A DNA stretch of 64,000 nt from CAWJMD01 sp963843835 (GTDB lineage: Bacteria; Actinomycetota; Actinomycetes; Actinomycetales; CAWJMD01): NCBI GenBank assembly GCA_963843835.1, contig CAWJMD010000001.1, forward strand, positions 1,178,001-1,242,000, given 5' to 3'. Under the pieces are notes generated by a model. The model was given only the letters and a program-made list of their open reading frames with translations, was not told the origin of the DNA and ran no database searches. A program made the translations under genes and the position numbers. Below are positions 18,462-29,017 of the stretch, piece by piece; position 1 is the stretch's first letter; each line of letters opens with the position of its first letter.

Positions 18462-18794
18462 ATGACCACGATCAAGACCTCGTGCCCCGTGTGCGGGGAC
18501 GTGGAGCTGACCCCGGACCAGATGCGTCTCGTCGTCTGCTCCCGGACCGACTGGTCGTTCTACTCCTTCCTCTGCACCACCTGCCAGGACGAGATCCGCA
18601 AGCCGGCCGACGACGAGGTCGTCACCCTGCTGGTCTCCGGCGGCGTCCTCGCCGAGCACTGGGTGATCCCGGCCGAGGCGCTCGAGGAGCACCACGGCGC
18701 GGCCATCACCTACGACGACGTGCTGGACTTCGCTCTCGGCCTGGACCGGGTCGACCTGCTCGCCGCGATGATCACCCCCCGCGTCCAGGCCTGA
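18462..18794 (+). CDS. Conserved hypothetical protein with two CxxC pairs
   Basis: A 110-aa soluble protein. It opens TTIKTSCPVCGDVELTP and has a second pair CTTCQDEIRKPAD about 30 residues later; together they would form a zinc ribbon. The middle SRTDWSFYSFLC is conserved-looking. The rest is acidic and helical. GGGAGG lies upstream of the ATG and the frame is intact. It stands between pafC and tatA. I do not recognise a named family; the zinc ribbon suggests a nucleic-acid or protein contact role. Confidence 0.75.
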   Translation: MTTIKTSCPVCGDVELTPDQMRLVVCSRTDWSFYSFLCTTCQDEIRKPADDEVVTLLVSGGVLAEHWVIPAEALEEHHGAAITYDDVLDFALGLDRVDLLAAMITPRVQA

Positions 18795-18819
18795 CCGCAC
18801 CGCCCTGCACCACCCTCGG

Positions 18820-18825
18820 TACCCT
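18820..18825 (+). promoter_or_regulatory. -10 hexamer TACCCT of the small membrane gene (leaderless)
   Basis: TACCCT ends 7 nt before the ATG at 18833. Confidence 0.45.
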
Positions 18826-18832
18826 CGGGCCC

Positions 18833-19021
18833 ATGCTCTGGGTCGCTGCTTGGGCTGTCCTCCTGCTCGGCGCGGCCGCCGTCTTCTTCCTGCTCGGCCG
18901 GGACCTCTGGCGCAAGGCCAAGACCTTGACCCGCGAGCTCGGCGCCGCCACCGACCGGCTGGCCGCGATCACCGACCGGCTCGGCCGATCTCGAACCGCC
19001 CACGCGGGAGCGGGCACCTGA
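18833..19021 (+). CDS. Small single-span membrane protein
   Basis: A 62-aa protein with one N-terminal membrane segment (WVAAWAVLLLGAAAVFFLLG) followed by a basic, helical tail with heptad-like spacing (LTRELGAATDRLAAITDRL). It has no named family. The leaderless -10 and its fixed place before tatA support a real gene. A role in the cell envelope or in Tat function is a guess from context only. Confidence 0.6.
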   Translation: MLWVAAWAVLLLGAAAVFFLLGRDLWRKAKTLTRELGAATDRLAAITDRLGRSRTAHAGAGT

Positions 19022-19063
19022 CGTACGATCGCAGGGCACCAGCCGTCCACTTCAGAGGTGACC

Positions 19064-19354
19064 ATGTTCCGCAACCTCGGGCTCCCGAGATCATCATCAT
19101 CCTTGTCGTGCTCGTGCTGCTGTTCGGGGCCAAGCGCCTGCCGGACGCCGCGCGCAGCCTGGGCCGATCGATGCGGATCTTCAAGTCCGAGGTCAAGGAG
19201 ATGGGCAACGACGATGAGCAGGCCACGCCGCCGGCAGCTGCCCCGCCTCGTGAGGTCGAGGGCCGGGTCGTCGAGCCCGGCCCCTCGCCGAGCGCAGCGG
19301 CGACCCCGCCGAGCCCGCCGACCGCGACCGCTGAGCCGACCCGCTCAGCCCTGA
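19064..19354 (+). CDS. tatA: Sec-independent translocase subunit TatA (frameshifted)
   Basis: TatA forms the protein-conducting assembly of the twin-arginine pathway. The gene shows the short transmembrane helix (EIIIILVVLVLLFGAKRLPDAARSLGRS) and an amphipathic helix (MRIFKSEVKEM). A hydrophilic tail follows, rich in Ala and Pro. One base is missing in the G-run near 19080 (MFRNLG then PEIIII). A second shift near 19335 gives an ending of AQP at a TGA at 19352-19354. Length is about 96 aa, typical for TatA. Confidence 0.88.
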   Translation: MFRNLGLPRSSSSLSCSCCCSGPSACRTPRAAWADRCGSSSPRSRRWATTMSRPRRRQLPRLVRSRAGSSSPAPRRAQRRPRRARRPRPLSRPAQP

Positions 19355-19360
19355 CGTCCC

Positions 19361-20262
19361 GTGGTAACCATCCCGGGCAACCGGTCCGGCGCGCCAGCCC
19401 GGGCCGCGGGACCCCGAGGGGCGGATGCCCCTAGGCGAGCACCTGCGCGAGCTGCGCATCCGGCTGGTCCGCTCGGTGCTGGCGATCATCGCCTGCACGA
19501 TCATCGGCGGCGTTCTTCTACCACGAGCTCTTCGACCTGCTCACCGAGCCGATCAACTCGATCAAGCAGGACCACCCCGGCCTCAAGCTGAACTTCGGTG
19601 GCGTCGGCGACCCGTTCACCTTCGCCCTGAAGATCTGCGCGATGGCGGGTCTGTTCGCCTCTAGCCCGGTGTGGCTGTACAACCTGTGGGGCTTCGTCGC
19701 CCCCGGCCTGCACAAGAAGGAGCGGCGTTACGGCGTCGCCTTCGTCGCCGTGAGCGTCCCGCTGTTCATCGGCGGAGCAGTGCTCGCGTACTTCTTCCTT
19801 CCCAAGGGCTTCGACCTGCTCATCGGGTTCAACCCCGACCCGGGCAACGTCGCGAACATCATCAGCCTCAACGACTACATGTCGTTCGTGCTGCGGATGT
19901 TCCTCGTCTTCGGCATCGCTTTCGTCATGCCGGTGTTCCTCGTTCGGCCTGAACCTGGCCGGCATCGTCACCGGGCGACAGCTGCTACGGGCCTGGCGCC
20001 AGGTCGATCCTCGGCGCCTTCCTGTTCGCCGCCATCGCGACGCCGTCCGGCGACCCGTGGACGATGACGGCGCTCGCGATGCCGATGCTGGTGCTGTACT
20101 ACATCGCCGCCGCGCTGTCGCTGCTCGTCGACCGCCGCCGCGTCGTGAGGGCATCGACGGTCTCGACTACTCGTCCCTCGACGACGACCGGCGAGTCCGC
20201 TGGACACGACCACCACGCCGCTCGACCCGGACACCGACCCGGACCGCCGCGACGAGACCTGA
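19361..20262 (+). CDS. tatC: Sec-independent translocase subunit TatC (frameshifted)
   Basis: TatC is the six-helix receptor for twin-arginine signal peptides. Blocks in order: GEHLRELRIRLVRSVLAIIACTIIGG, FFYHELFDLLTEPI, MAGLFASSPVWLYNLWGFVAPGLHKKERRYG, ISLNDYMSFVLRMFLVFGIAFVMPV, GLNLAGIVTGRQL and FLFAAIATPSGDPWTM. Frame corrections are needed near 19512, 19945, 20010 and 20140-20210. The start could be GTG 19361 or a later codon before MPLGEHL at 19425. The C-terminal tail is acidic and ends DRRDET. Confidence 0.9.
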
Positions 20263-20271
20263 TCCGCCCAC

Positions 20272-20277
20272 TAGCCT
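20272..20277 (+). promoter_or_regulatory. -10 hexamer TAGCCT of the lipid kinase gene (leaderless)
   Basis: TAGCCT ends 6 nt before the GTG at 20284. Confidence 0.45.
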
Positions 20278-20283
20278 TCGGCC

Positions 20284-21168
20284 GTGACGCGTCGCCTCGC
20301 CCTGCTGGTCAACCCGACGTCCGGCAAGGGCCGCGGCGGGCGCCTGCTCGATCCGGTCGCCGAGCGGCTCGCGCCGCAGCGGCATCGACGTCGACGTGGT
20401 CGTCGGGCGTGACGCCGACGAGGCCTTCGACCGGGTGCGGAACCGGGTAGCCGACGGTGTCGACGGCCTGGTCGCCGTGGGTGGCGACGGCCTGGTCAAC
20501 ATCGCGCTGCAGGTGGTCGCCGGCACCGACGTACCGCTCGGCATCGTCCCCGCCGGCACGGGCAACGACATCGCCCGCGCGCTCGGGCTCCCGCTGGACG
20601 ACCCGGTCGCCGCCGTCGACCTGGCCGCCCGCGGCGGCCGACCCGGGCGGTCGACCTCGGCCGGGCCAACGGTCGCTGGTTCGCCGGCGTGCTCGGCTCC
20701 GGCTTCGACTCGATGGTCAACGAGCGGGCCAACCGGATGACCTGGCCGCAGCGGGCGCAGCCGCTACAACCTCGCGATCCTCGCCGAGCTGCGCACCTTC
20801 CGGCCGGTGCCCTACACCCTCGAGCTCGACGGCGAGACGCTGGCAGACCGAGGCGATGCTGGTCGCGGTCGGCAACGGGCCGTCGTACGGCGGCGGCATG
20901 CGGGTCTGCCCGGACGCCCGGCTGGACGACGGCCTGCTCGACGTCACCGTGCTCGGCCCGATCTCCAAGCCGGAGTTCCTCCGGGTGTTCCCGACCGTCT
21001 ACAAGGGCACCCACGTGCAACCACCCGGCGGTGACCGTGCGCCGGGCCCGCCAGGTCGTGCCTGACGCTCGCCGGCGTGACGGCGTACGCCGACGGCGAG
21101 CGGGTGTCGGTGCTGCCGGTGCACGTCGAGGCCGTGCCCGGCGCGCTGCGGGTCTTCGCCGCCGGGTA
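20284..21168 (+). CDS. Diacylglycerol/lipid kinase (DagK family, frameshifted)
   Basis: A lipid kinase of the DAGK catalytic family, about 293 aa. It shows the N-terminal LLVNPTSGKGRGGRLLDPVAERL, the nucleotide loop VAVGGDGLVNIALQVV, and PLGIVPAGTGNDIARALGLP. Further on are GVLGSGFDSMVNERANRM, AVGNGPSYGGGMRVCPDARLDDGLLDVTVLG and the C-terminal AYADGERV. The GGDG and GTGND motifs are intact. Five to six single-base shifts are needed (near 20375, 20643, 20755, 20850, 21018 and 21055). It phosphorylates a membrane lipid, probably diacylglycerol. Neighbours tatC and helY are a common actinobacterial context. Confidence 0.88.
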
Positions 21169-21180
21169 GCCGCCGGCACG

Positions 21181-21186
21181 TAGATT
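21181..21186 (+). promoter_or_regulatory. -10 hexamer TAGATT of helY (leaderless)
   Basis: TAGATT ends 8 nt before the helY ATG. Confidence 0.5.
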
Positions 21187-21194
21187 GAGCGCGC

Positions 21195-23968
21195 ATGGCC
21201 ACCCCCGCGCAGCGGTACGCCGACGCGCGCCGCAGCCGGGCCCGCGCCGGCACCCAGCTGGCCTCGTTCGCGGCGCTCGTACCCCTTCGGCCTGGACCCC
21301 TTCCAGGTGACGGCCTGCGAGGCGCTCGAGGGCGGCCGCGGCGTGCTGGTCGCCGCACCCACCGGCGCCGGCAAGACCGTGGTCGGCGAGTTCGCCGTGC
21401 ACCTCGCCCTCGCCGAGGGCCGCAAGTGCTTCTACACGACCCCGATCAAGGCGCTGTCCAACCAGAAGTACGCCGACCTGGTCGCGCCGCTACGGCGCCG
21501 AGCAGGTCGGCCTGCTCACCGGCGACAACAGCGTCAACGGCGAGGCGCCGGTGGTCGTGATGACCACCGAGGTGCTGCGCAACATGCTCTACGCCGGCTC
21601 CGGCACCTCGCGCGGCCTGGGCTACGTCGTGATGGACGAGGTGCACTACCTGGCCGACCGGTTCCGCGGCGCGGTCTGGGAGGAGGTGATCATCCACCTG
21701 CCGGAGTCGGTGCGCGCTGGTGTCGCTGTCGGCGACGGTCAGCAACGCCGAGGAGTTCGGCGACTGGCTGGTGACCGTGCGCGGCGACACCGACGGTCGT
21801 GCGTCGAGGAGCACCGGCCGGTGCCGCTGTGGCAGCACGTGCTGGTCGGCGGCCGGCTGTACGACCTGTTCGTCGACGCCGACGCGCCCGCAAAGCGACG
21901 GCTCGCCAAGGTCAACCCCGAGCTGGTCCGGCTGTCCCGCGAGCAGGACCGGTTCGCCGGCTCGGCGGCCCAGCGCCCGGCCCGCGGCGGCCGCCGGGTC
22001 CGCGGCGTGCCGGCCCGCCGAGCCGGGTGGAGGTGATCGACCGGCTGGACGCCGAGGGGCTGCTGCCGGCCATCACGTTCATCTTCAGCCGGGCCGGCTG
22101 CGACGCCGCGGTCAGCAGTGCCTGCGCGCCGGGCTGCGGCTGCTCGACCCGGCCGAGGACGCGCCGAGATCCGCGGCGATCGTCGAGGCGCGCTGCGCCG
22201 ACATCCCGCGCGGAGGACCTGCACGTCCTGGGCTACTACGAGTGGCTCGACGGGCTCGAGCGCGGCATCGCCGCCCACCACGCCGGGATGCTGCCGACCT
22301 TCAAGGAGGTCGTCGAGGAGCTGTTCGTCCGCGGCCTGGTCAAGGCGGTGTTCGCCACCGAGACCCTGGCGCTGGGCATCAACATGCCGGCCCGCTCCGT
22401 GGTGCTCGAGCGGCTGGTCAAGTGGAACGGCGAGGCCACGCCGACGTCACGCCGGGGGAGTACACCCAGCTCACCGGCCGGGCCGGGCGGCGCGGCATCG
22501 ACGTCGAGGGCCACGCCGTCGTGCTGTGGCAGCCGGGCTCGACCCGCGGCGCTCGCCGGGCTGGCCTCGACCCGCACCTATCCGCTGCGCTCCAGCTTCC
22601 GGCCGTCGTACAACATGGCCGTCAACCTGGTCGGGCAGGTCGGCCGGGAGCGCGGCCCGCGAGCTGCTGCGAGTCGTCGTTCGCGCAGTTCCAGGCCGAC
22701 CGGGCGGTGGTCGGGCTGGCCCGGCAGGTCGCCCGCAACGAGGAGGCCCTGGCCGGCTACCGCGAGGCGATGACCTGCCACCTCGGCGACTTCGAGGAGT
22801 ACGCCGGGCTGCGCCGGGCGATCGCCGACCGCGAGGCGGCGCTGTCGCGCAGCGGCGCGGCGAACCGGCGGGCGCAGGCCGCGGCCTCGCTGGAGCAGCT
22901 GCGGCCCGGCGACGTCATCCGGGTGCCCGCCGGCCGGCGCGCCGGGCTGGCCGTCGTGCTCGACCCCGGCACGGTCGGCGGGCGCCGACGGCCCGCGGCC
23001 GACGGTGCTCACCGCGGAGCGGCAGGTCCGCCGGCTGTCGCTGGCCGACTTCCCGGTCGCCGGTCGAGGCGCTGGACCGGCTGCGGATCCCGAAGACGTT
23101 CAACCCGCGCAACCCGGCCAGCCGCCGCGACCTGGCCTCCACGCTGCGCGGCACCGGGCTCGGCCGGACCCGCCCGGGCGCGGCGCGCCGCGCGCCAGGT
23201 CGGCCGCGGCCGACGACGACGAGATGCTGCGGCTGCGCGGCCGAGCTGCGGGCGCACCCGTGCCACGGCTGCGCCGAGCGCGAGGACCACGCCCGCTGGG
23301 CCGAGCGCTACCACCGGCTGCAGCGGCGACACCGACGGCGCTGCGCGGCGGGTCCGGGGCGCACCCACACCATCGCCCGCACGTTCGACCGGGTCTGCGA
23401 CGGTGCTGCAGCGAGCTCGGCTACCTCGACGGCGACGAGGTGACGACCGCCGGACGGCGCGCTCGGCGCGCTCTACACCGAGCTGGACCTGCTGGCCGCC
23501 GAGTGCCTGCGCGGGGGCGTCTGGGAGGGCCTGGCGCCGGCCGAGCTGCGCCTCGCGTGGTCTCGGCGCTGGTCTACGAGTCGCGCCGGGACGACGACGC
23601 CGACGCCGCCGCAGCTGCCGCGCGGGCCGGACCCGGGAGGCGCTGGCCGAGACCGAGCGGCGGTGGCGGCGCGCTCGAGGAGCGCGGAGCGGTCGCACCG
23701 GCTGGCTCCCGGCCCGCGAGCCGGACCTCGGCTTCGCCTGGGCGGCCTACCGCTGGGCCTCCGGCACCGCGCTGGACGCCGTGCTGCGCGACGCCGAGCT
23801 GGCGGCCGGCGACTTCGTCCGCTGGACCAAGCAGCTGCTGGACCTGCTCGGCCAGATCGCCGACGCGAGCCGGCAGCAGCCGGGCGCCGAGCCGGTCGGC
23901 GTGCCGCCGCCCGCAAGGCGGCCGACCTGCTGCGCCGCGGGGTGGTCGCCTACTCGTCGGTCGCCTGA
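21195..23968 (+). CDS. helY: Ski2-like DEVH-box RNA helicase HelY (heavily frameshifted)
   Basis: A superfamily 2 helicase of about 920 aa related to Ski2/Mtr4. Motif I is APTGAGKTVVGEFAV, then KALSNQKYADL, TGDNSVNGEAPVVVMTTEVLRNMLY, motif II VVMDEVHYLADRFRG, SLSATVSNAEEFGDWL, AITFIFSRAGCDAAV, ATETLALGINMPARSVVLE and motif VI QLTGRAGRRGIDVEG. The C-terminal region has the arch/WH features of the Ski2 group. More than a dozen single-base shifts are needed along the gene. Likely role: RNA unwinding or decay. Upstream is the lipid kinase; an ATG with a leaderless -10 marks the start. Confidence 0.88.
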
Positions 23969-23992
23969 GCCGGACTGTCGGTCGCGCCGTCC

Positions 23993-23998
23993 TACCGT
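23993..23998 (+). promoter_or_regulatory. -10 hexamer TACCGT of the PPOX gene (leaderless)
   Basis: TACCGT ends 6 nt before the GTG at 24005. Confidence 0.45.
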
Positions 23999-24004
23999 GG
24001 GGCC

Positions 24005-24545
24005 GTGCTGGAGACCGCCGCCGAGACCGCTGCCCTGCAGGAGCTGCTGGACCGCTCGCTGTCCGACGTCGACCGAGCACCTGCGCAGCATCATCAACCA
24101 GGACCGGGTGCTGACCGCGGCCGACCTGGTGGCGCTGCTGACCGGCATGAAGGTGCTCACCGTCGCAACGGTCACCGCTCGGGGCGAGCCGCGGATCAGT
24201 GCGCTGGACGGCCACTTCCTGCACGCCACCTGGAGCTTCAGCACCAGCGCCACGGCCGCCAAGGCCCGGCACCTGCGCGACCGGCCGGCGGTGAGCGTCG
24301 CCCACGTCGACGGCGAGGAGCTGGCGGTCTTCAGCCACGGCCGGGTCGAGCGGATGCGGGAGTCCGACCCGGACTGGGACGAGATCCTCGGCGCACTGGA
24401 TCGCCCACTACGGCAGCTCGCCGCTGGACGTGGGGCGACGACATCTGCCTCTACCGCTATCGCCCGCACTGGATGGTCGGCTACGCCGCCTCCCGGTCCG
24501 AGCTGCTCGCCAAGCGTGGTGTCGCCAGCTCGAGCGGGTGCCGCG
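24005..24545 (+). CDS. Pyridoxamine 5'-phosphate oxidase-fold (PPOX) flavin/F420-type protein
   Basis: About 175 aa with the split-barrel fold: MKVLTVATVTARGEPRISALDGHF, LHATWSFSTSATAAKARHLRDRPAVSVAHVDGEELAVFSHGRVERM, and a C-terminal CLYRYRPHWMVGYAASR. The family binds FMN, F420 or heme; which applies here is not visible. Shifts near 24075, 24405 and 24428 are needed. The exact stop is not resolved because the gene converges on the exonuclease gene and the last codons are disturbed; 24545 is approximate. Confidence 0.75.
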
Positions 24546-24546
24546 A

Positions 24547-25477
24547 TCAGCTCGCGCTGTGCACCGCGGTGAACGCCGACAGCACCCGGTTGAGCGGGCT
24601 GTCCAGCCCCCAGCGCTGCGACAGCTCGACCAGCCGGTCCGGGTCCCGCGGGCTCGCCGGGATGACCGTCGTCGTACGCCGGCAGCGGCACGTCGGCGGC
24701 AACTGCGACCACCTTCGGGGCCACCGCCAGGTAGTCGCGAGCCGCCGCCAGCTTGGCCCGGGCACCGGCCGGCATCGCGGTGTCGCCGGCGTCCAGCGCC
24801 TCGAGCAGCGCCCGGCAGCGAGCCGTACTGCGTGATCAGCGCCGCCGCGGTCTTGTCGCCGACCCCGGCGACGCCGGGCAGCCCGTCGCTGGGGTCGCCG
24901 CGCAGCGTGGCGAAGTCGGCGTAGGCCGCGGCCCGGGATGCCGTACTTCGCGCTCACCCAGGCCTCGTCGACGACCTCGGCCCGGCCGACCCCGCGAGCG
25001 GTGTAGAGGATCCGCACCGCCGGGCGTCGTCGACCAGCTGGAACAGGTCGCGGTCGCCGGTGACGACGTCGACCGGGCCGGGGTCGCGGATCGCCAGGGT
25101 GCCGATCACGTCGTCGGCCTCGTAGCCGTCGACGCCGAAGCAGGCGATGCCGAGCGCGTCCAGCACCTCCTCGATGACGGCGACCTGCGGGGAGAGCGCG
25201 TCGGGGACCTCCTCCTCGTCCCCGGTCGCCACCCGGTGCGCCTTGTACGACGGCAGCGCGGCGACCCGGAAGGCCGGGCGCCAGTCGGCGTCCATCGCGG
25301 CGACCAGCCGGTCGGGCTGCCGGTCGGCGACCAGCCGGGCGATGAAGTCGAGCAGCCCGCGGACCGCGTTGACCGGGGTGCCGTCCGGCGCCGTGATCGT
25401 GTCCGGCACGCCGAAGAAGGCGCGGAAGTACAGCGAGGGCGTGTCGAGCAGCAGCAGCTTGCCGGGTCCGCGGTCAC
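24547..25477 (-). CDS. 5'-3' exonuclease (FEN/PolA-N type, frameshifted)
   Basis: A stand-alone homologue of the DNA polymerase I 5' nuclease domain, about 308 aa. Acidic metal-site motifs are LLLLDTPSLYFRAFFG, MDADWRPAFR, GYEADDVIGTLA and VTGDRDLFQLVDD. A helix-hairpin-helix follows (SDGLPGVAGVGDKTAAAL). GTG 25477 is chosen: with the missing wobble base of an alanine codon restored it reads VTADP then KLLLLDTPS. Further shifts lie near 25020, 24930, 24825 and 24690. It would remove flaps or RNA primers. The gene is convergent with the PPOX gene and divergent from the peptidase gene. Confidence 0.86.
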
Positions 25478-25537
25478 GGGTGCGAGCCTGCCAGATCGGG
25501 GCCGACGGGCGGCGCTGACCGGTCGACGGCGTGCGTC

Positions 25538-25543
25538 TAGATT
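25538..25543 (+). promoter_or_regulatory. -10 hexamer TAGATT of the M24 peptidase gene (leaderless)
   Basis: TAGATT ends 7 nt before the ATG at 25551. Confidence 0.45.
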
Positions 25544-25550
25544 GGCAGCC

Positions 25551-26669
25551 ATGACTGGCCACCTCACTTCTCCGGACCGGGTGTCACCGCCCAGAAGGCT
25601 GCCGCGGACGCCGGCATCGACGCCCTGCTGGTGACGCCCGGCCCCGACCTGCGCTGGCTGACCGGCTACGACGCGCTGCCGCTGGAGCGGCTCACCTGCC
25701 TGGTGCTGCCGGCATCCGGCGCGCCGTTCCTGGTCGCTCCCGGGCTGGAGGTCCCCGCGGTGCTGGCCTCGCCGGTGCGCGACCTGGACGTCGAGGTCGT
25801 CGGCTGGGGCGAGACCGAGGACCCGTACGCGGTGATCGCCGGCGCGGCTCGGCAGCGCCGGAGCGGGTCGCCCTGGCCAACCGGATGTGGGCCGAGCAGG
25901 TGCTGCGGATGCGGGCCGCGCTGCCGGGCGCCGAGCAGACCCTGGCCTCCGGCGTGCTCGGCGACCTGCGGATGCGCAAGAGCACCGAGGAGGTCGACGC
26001 GCTGCGCCGGGCCGGCCAGGCCATCGACCGGGTGCACGCCCGGATGGCGGAGTTCCTGCAGCCCGGGCGCACCGAGCGCGAGGCCGGCCGGGACATCGCC
26101 CCGGCGATCCTCGACGAGGGCCACGCCACCGTCGACTTCGTCATCGTCGGCTCCGGGCCCAACGGCGCCTCGCCGCACCACGAGGTCGGCGACCGGGTGC
26201 TCGAGGCCGGCGACGTCGTGGTCGTCGACATCGGCGGGACGACGCCGGAGGGCTACTGCTCGGACTGCACCCGGATGTACACCCTGGGCGAGCCGCCGGC
26301 GGAGTTCGTCGACGTACTTCCGGGTGCTGCACGAGGCCCAGCTGGCGGCCTGCGCGCACGCCCGGCCCGGGGTCACCGCCGAGTCGGTCGACGCGGCGGC
26401 CCGCACGGTGATCACCGACGCCGGGTACGGCGAGCGTTCATCCACCGCACCGGCCACGGCATCGGCGTGGAGACCCACGAGGACCCCTACATCGTCGACG
26501 GGCAACACGACCGGTCGCTCGAGCCGGGCATGGCGTTCTCCATCGAGCCGGGCATCTACCTGCGGGGCCGCCACGGCGCGCGGATCGAGGACATCGTGGT
26601 CATGCACCGACGACGGCATCGAGCGGCTCAACGTCACCGACCGCGACTACGTCGTGCTGGCGGGCCTGA
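25551..26669 (+). CDS. M24 family metallopeptidase, Xaa-Pro dipeptidase-like (frameshifted)
   Basis: A creatinase/prolidase-type protein of about 370 aa. The N-terminal domain has TPGPDLRWLTGYDALPLERLTCLVLP. The pita-bread domain holds the five metal ligands: VVDIGGTTPEGYCSDCTRMY (two Asp), HRTGHGIGVETHEDPY (His), FSIEPGIYL (Glu) and GARIEDIVV (Glu). It should cleave dipeptides with a C-terminal proline. Shifts are needed near 25590, 25850, 26315, 26438 and 26610. The stop is about 26667-26669, just before the acyl-CoA dehydrogenase start, so the two are likely co-transcribed. Confidence 0.88.
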
Positions 26670-26672
26670 CCC

Positions 26673-27821
26673 GTGGCCGTCGACCGTCATCCTGCCGACC
26701 GAGGAGGCCATCGCGCTGCTCGACGCTCACCCGCGAGCTCGCCCGCGAGGAGCTCGCACCGAAGGCCGCGGCGTACGAGGCCGACAGCCGCTTCCCCCGC
26801 GAGGTCTTCCGCACCCTGGGCAAGGCCGGCCTGCTCGGGCTGCCCTACGCCGAGGAGTACGGCGGCGGCGGCCAGCCCTACGAGGTCTACCTGCAGGTGG
26901 TCGAGGAGCTGGCCAGCGTCTGGGGACCGTCGGCCGAGGGCGTCAGCGTGCACACCCTGGCCTGCTTCCCGCTGGCGCGAGTTCGGCACCGAGGAGCAGC
27001 GGCCCGCTGGCTGCCCGACATGGTCGGCGGCGAGCTGCTCGGCGCCTACTGCCTGTCCGAGCCGGAGTCCGGCTCGGACGCCGCCGCGCTGTGCACCCGC
27101 GCCGTGCGCGACGGCGACGACTACGTCGTCAACGGCACCAAGGCCTGGATCACCCATGGCGGCGAGGCCGACTTCTACAGCCTGTTCGTGCCGCACCTCC
27201 GACGACGGCGCCGGCGGCATCTCCTGCCTGCTGGTCGACGGCGCCACGCCGGGGGACTCGGCGGCCGAGCCCGAGCACAAGATGGGCTTCACGGCTCCAC
27301 CACCGCGCAGGTCGTGCTACGACGACGCGCGGGTCGCCGCGGACCGGCTGCTCGGCGCCGAGGGTCAGGGGTTCAAGATCGCCCTGGCCGCGCTCGACGG
27401 CGGCCGGCTCGGCATCGCCGCCTGCGCGGTCGGGCTGGCCCAGGCCGCCCTCGACGCCGCGGTCGGCCTACGCCCAGGAGCGCCGGCAGTTCGGCCGCCG
27501 CTGCGTCGAGTTCCAGGGCCTGTCGTTCCTGCTGGCCGACATGGCGACCGGGGTGGAGGCCGGCCGCGCGCTGTACCTCGATGCGGCCCGGCGCCGCGAC
27601 CGCGGGCCAGCCGTTCGGCAAGCAGGCGGCGATGGCCAAGCTGTTCTGCACCGACATGGCGATGCGGGTGACCACCGATGCCGTCCAGGTGCTCGGCGGC
27701 TACGGCTACGTCGAGCGACTACCCGGTCGAGCGCTACCTGCGCGAGGCCAAGGCGCTGCAGATCGTCGAGGGCACCAACCAGATCCAGCGGATGGTGATC
27801 GCCCGCCACCTGACCCGGTGA
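26673..27821 (+). CDS. Acyl-CoA dehydrogenase (frameshifted)
   Basis: A flavoprotein of about 382 aa that desaturates acyl-CoA esters. Signatures: LAREELAPKAAAYEADSRFPREVF, AYCLSEPESGSDAA with TKAWITHGGEADFYSLFV (FAD and substrate site), GFKIALAALDGGRLGIAACAVGLAQAALD, YAQERRQFGRP, QVLGGYGYV and the C-terminal EGTNQIQRMVIARHL. Shifts lie near 26682, 26730, 26980, 27000, 27200, 27265, 27295-27310, 27468, 27505, 27603 and 27718. The GTG start 26673 is approximate. It could serve fatty-acid or butyryl-CoA oxidation; the nearby lysine genes make the second worth considering. Confidence 0.88.
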
Positions 27822-27846
27822 CGTCAGCCGTGGCCGATCAAGGCCC

Positions 27847-27852
27847 TACGGT
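27847..27852 (+). promoter_or_regulatory. -10 hexamer TACGGT of the Lrp/AsnC gene (leaderless)
   Basis: TACGGT ends 7 nt before the GTG at 27860. Confidence 0.5.
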
Positions 27853-27859
27853 TGGCCCT

Positions 27860-28301
27860 GTGGAGGACATCGACCGCCAGATCGTCGAGCTGCTGGTGCA
27901 GGACGGCCGGATGAGCTACACCGACCTGGGCAAGGCCACCGGCTTGTCCACCTCGGCGGTGCACCAGCGGGTCCGCCGGCTCGAGCAGCGCGGGGTGATC
28001 CGGGGCTACGCCGCGGTGATCGACGCCGAGGCGGTCGGCCTGCCGCTCACGGCGTTCATCTCGATCCGGCCGATCGACCCCAGCGCCCCCGACGACGCCC
28101 CCGAGCGGCTGCGCGACCTGCCCGAGATCGAGGCCTGCCACTCGGTGGCAGGGGAGGAGAGCTACATCCTGAAGGTCCGGGTCGCGCACCCCGGCCGACC
28201 TGGAGAGCCTGCTGGCCCGGATCCGGGCCGCGGCCAACGTCTCGACCCGGACCACGATCGTGCTGAGCACCCCGTACGAGCAAAGACCTCTCAAGGTCTG
28301 A
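27860..28301 (+). CDS. Lrp/AsnC-family transcriptional regulator
   Basis: About 147 aa. The N-terminal helix-turn-helix is typical (DIDRQIVELLVQDGRMSYTDLGKATGLSTSAVHQRVRRLEQRGVI in blocks), followed by the RAM ligand-binding domain (AVGLPLTAFISI, EIEACHSVAGEESYILKVRV). The family senses amino acids. One base is extra near 28197 (VAHP then DLESLLARIRAAANVSTRTTIVL). The protein ends RPLKV at a TGA at 28299-28301. Kept about 1.2 kb from kamA, it is a candidate regulator of lysine catabolism; this is context only. Confidence 0.88.
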
Positions 28302-28453
28302 GGCTGCCGGGTCAAGTCCGCCCCACGGTCCGGGCAAGAGAGTTCGTCCGGACTTGTGCCGGGCGCGGGGTTTGCGTCATACAGGAGGGGGCCCGGGGGG
28401 ACATTCCGGGCCTGCACGGGGGGAGGACCTGACCCCTGCCGAAGGACCTCGAC

Positions 28454-28906
28454 GTGCGAACGACCCGTTCTGCCCTGCTGTCCCTGCTCACCGCGACCGC
28501 CCTGGTCGCCGCCACCGGTCTCGTGGGTGCTGCCCCCGCGACGGCCGAGACCACCCGCGAGGCGCGGATGGTCGCCAAGATCAACACCGTCCGGGCCAAC
28601 CACGGGCTGCCGACGCTGCGGACCAGCCCCGACCTGATGGCTGCGGCTCGGGCCCACACCGTCGCGATGGCGGGTCAGCGCTACCTGTTCCACACCGCCT
28701 CGTTCACGACGATCTGCTGCTGGTCGTCAGTCGGCGAGAACATCGGGCGCGGCTTCTCGGTCCGTGGCGTGCACCGGGCGTTGATGCACTCGGCGCCGCA
28801 CCGGGCGAACATCCTGAACGGACGGATGCGCGAGGTCGGGGTGGGCGTGGTCTCCGCCGGTGGCCAGCTCTGGGTGACCGAGGTGTTCCGGGAGAGGTCC
28901 GGCTGA
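28454..28906 (+). CDS. Secreted CAP-domain (SCP/PR1-like) protein
   Basis: A 150-aa exported protein. The signal peptide (RTTRSALLSLLTATALVAATGLVGA) ends near APATAE. The CAP domain follows: VRANHGLPTLRTSPDLMAAARAHT, WSSVGENIGRGFS and HRANILNGRMREVGVGVV, with the conserved His, Glu and His of the CAP cavity. Two cysteines (ICC) sit before WSSVGENIG, which is unusual for this compact type. The frame is intact and the GTG 28454 follows a purine-rich stretch. Function in bacteria is not well defined. Confidence 0.85.
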   Translation: MRTTRSALLSLLTATALVAATGLVGAAPATAETTREARMVAKINTVRANHGLPTLRTSPDLMAAARAHTVAMAGQRYLFHTASFTTICCWSSVGENIGRGFSVRGVHRALMHSAPHRANILNGRMREVGVGVVSAGGQLWVTEVFRERSG

Positions 28907-29017
28907 CCGGACCGACGGCTGGGCGGGGCCGCTGTTGACAGGTGACGGTCTCAGGAGTCCAGTGGCAGGACACGACCGCCCCCGCCGGGGTGACCGTCGT
29001 TCCTCCCAGGAGGCCGG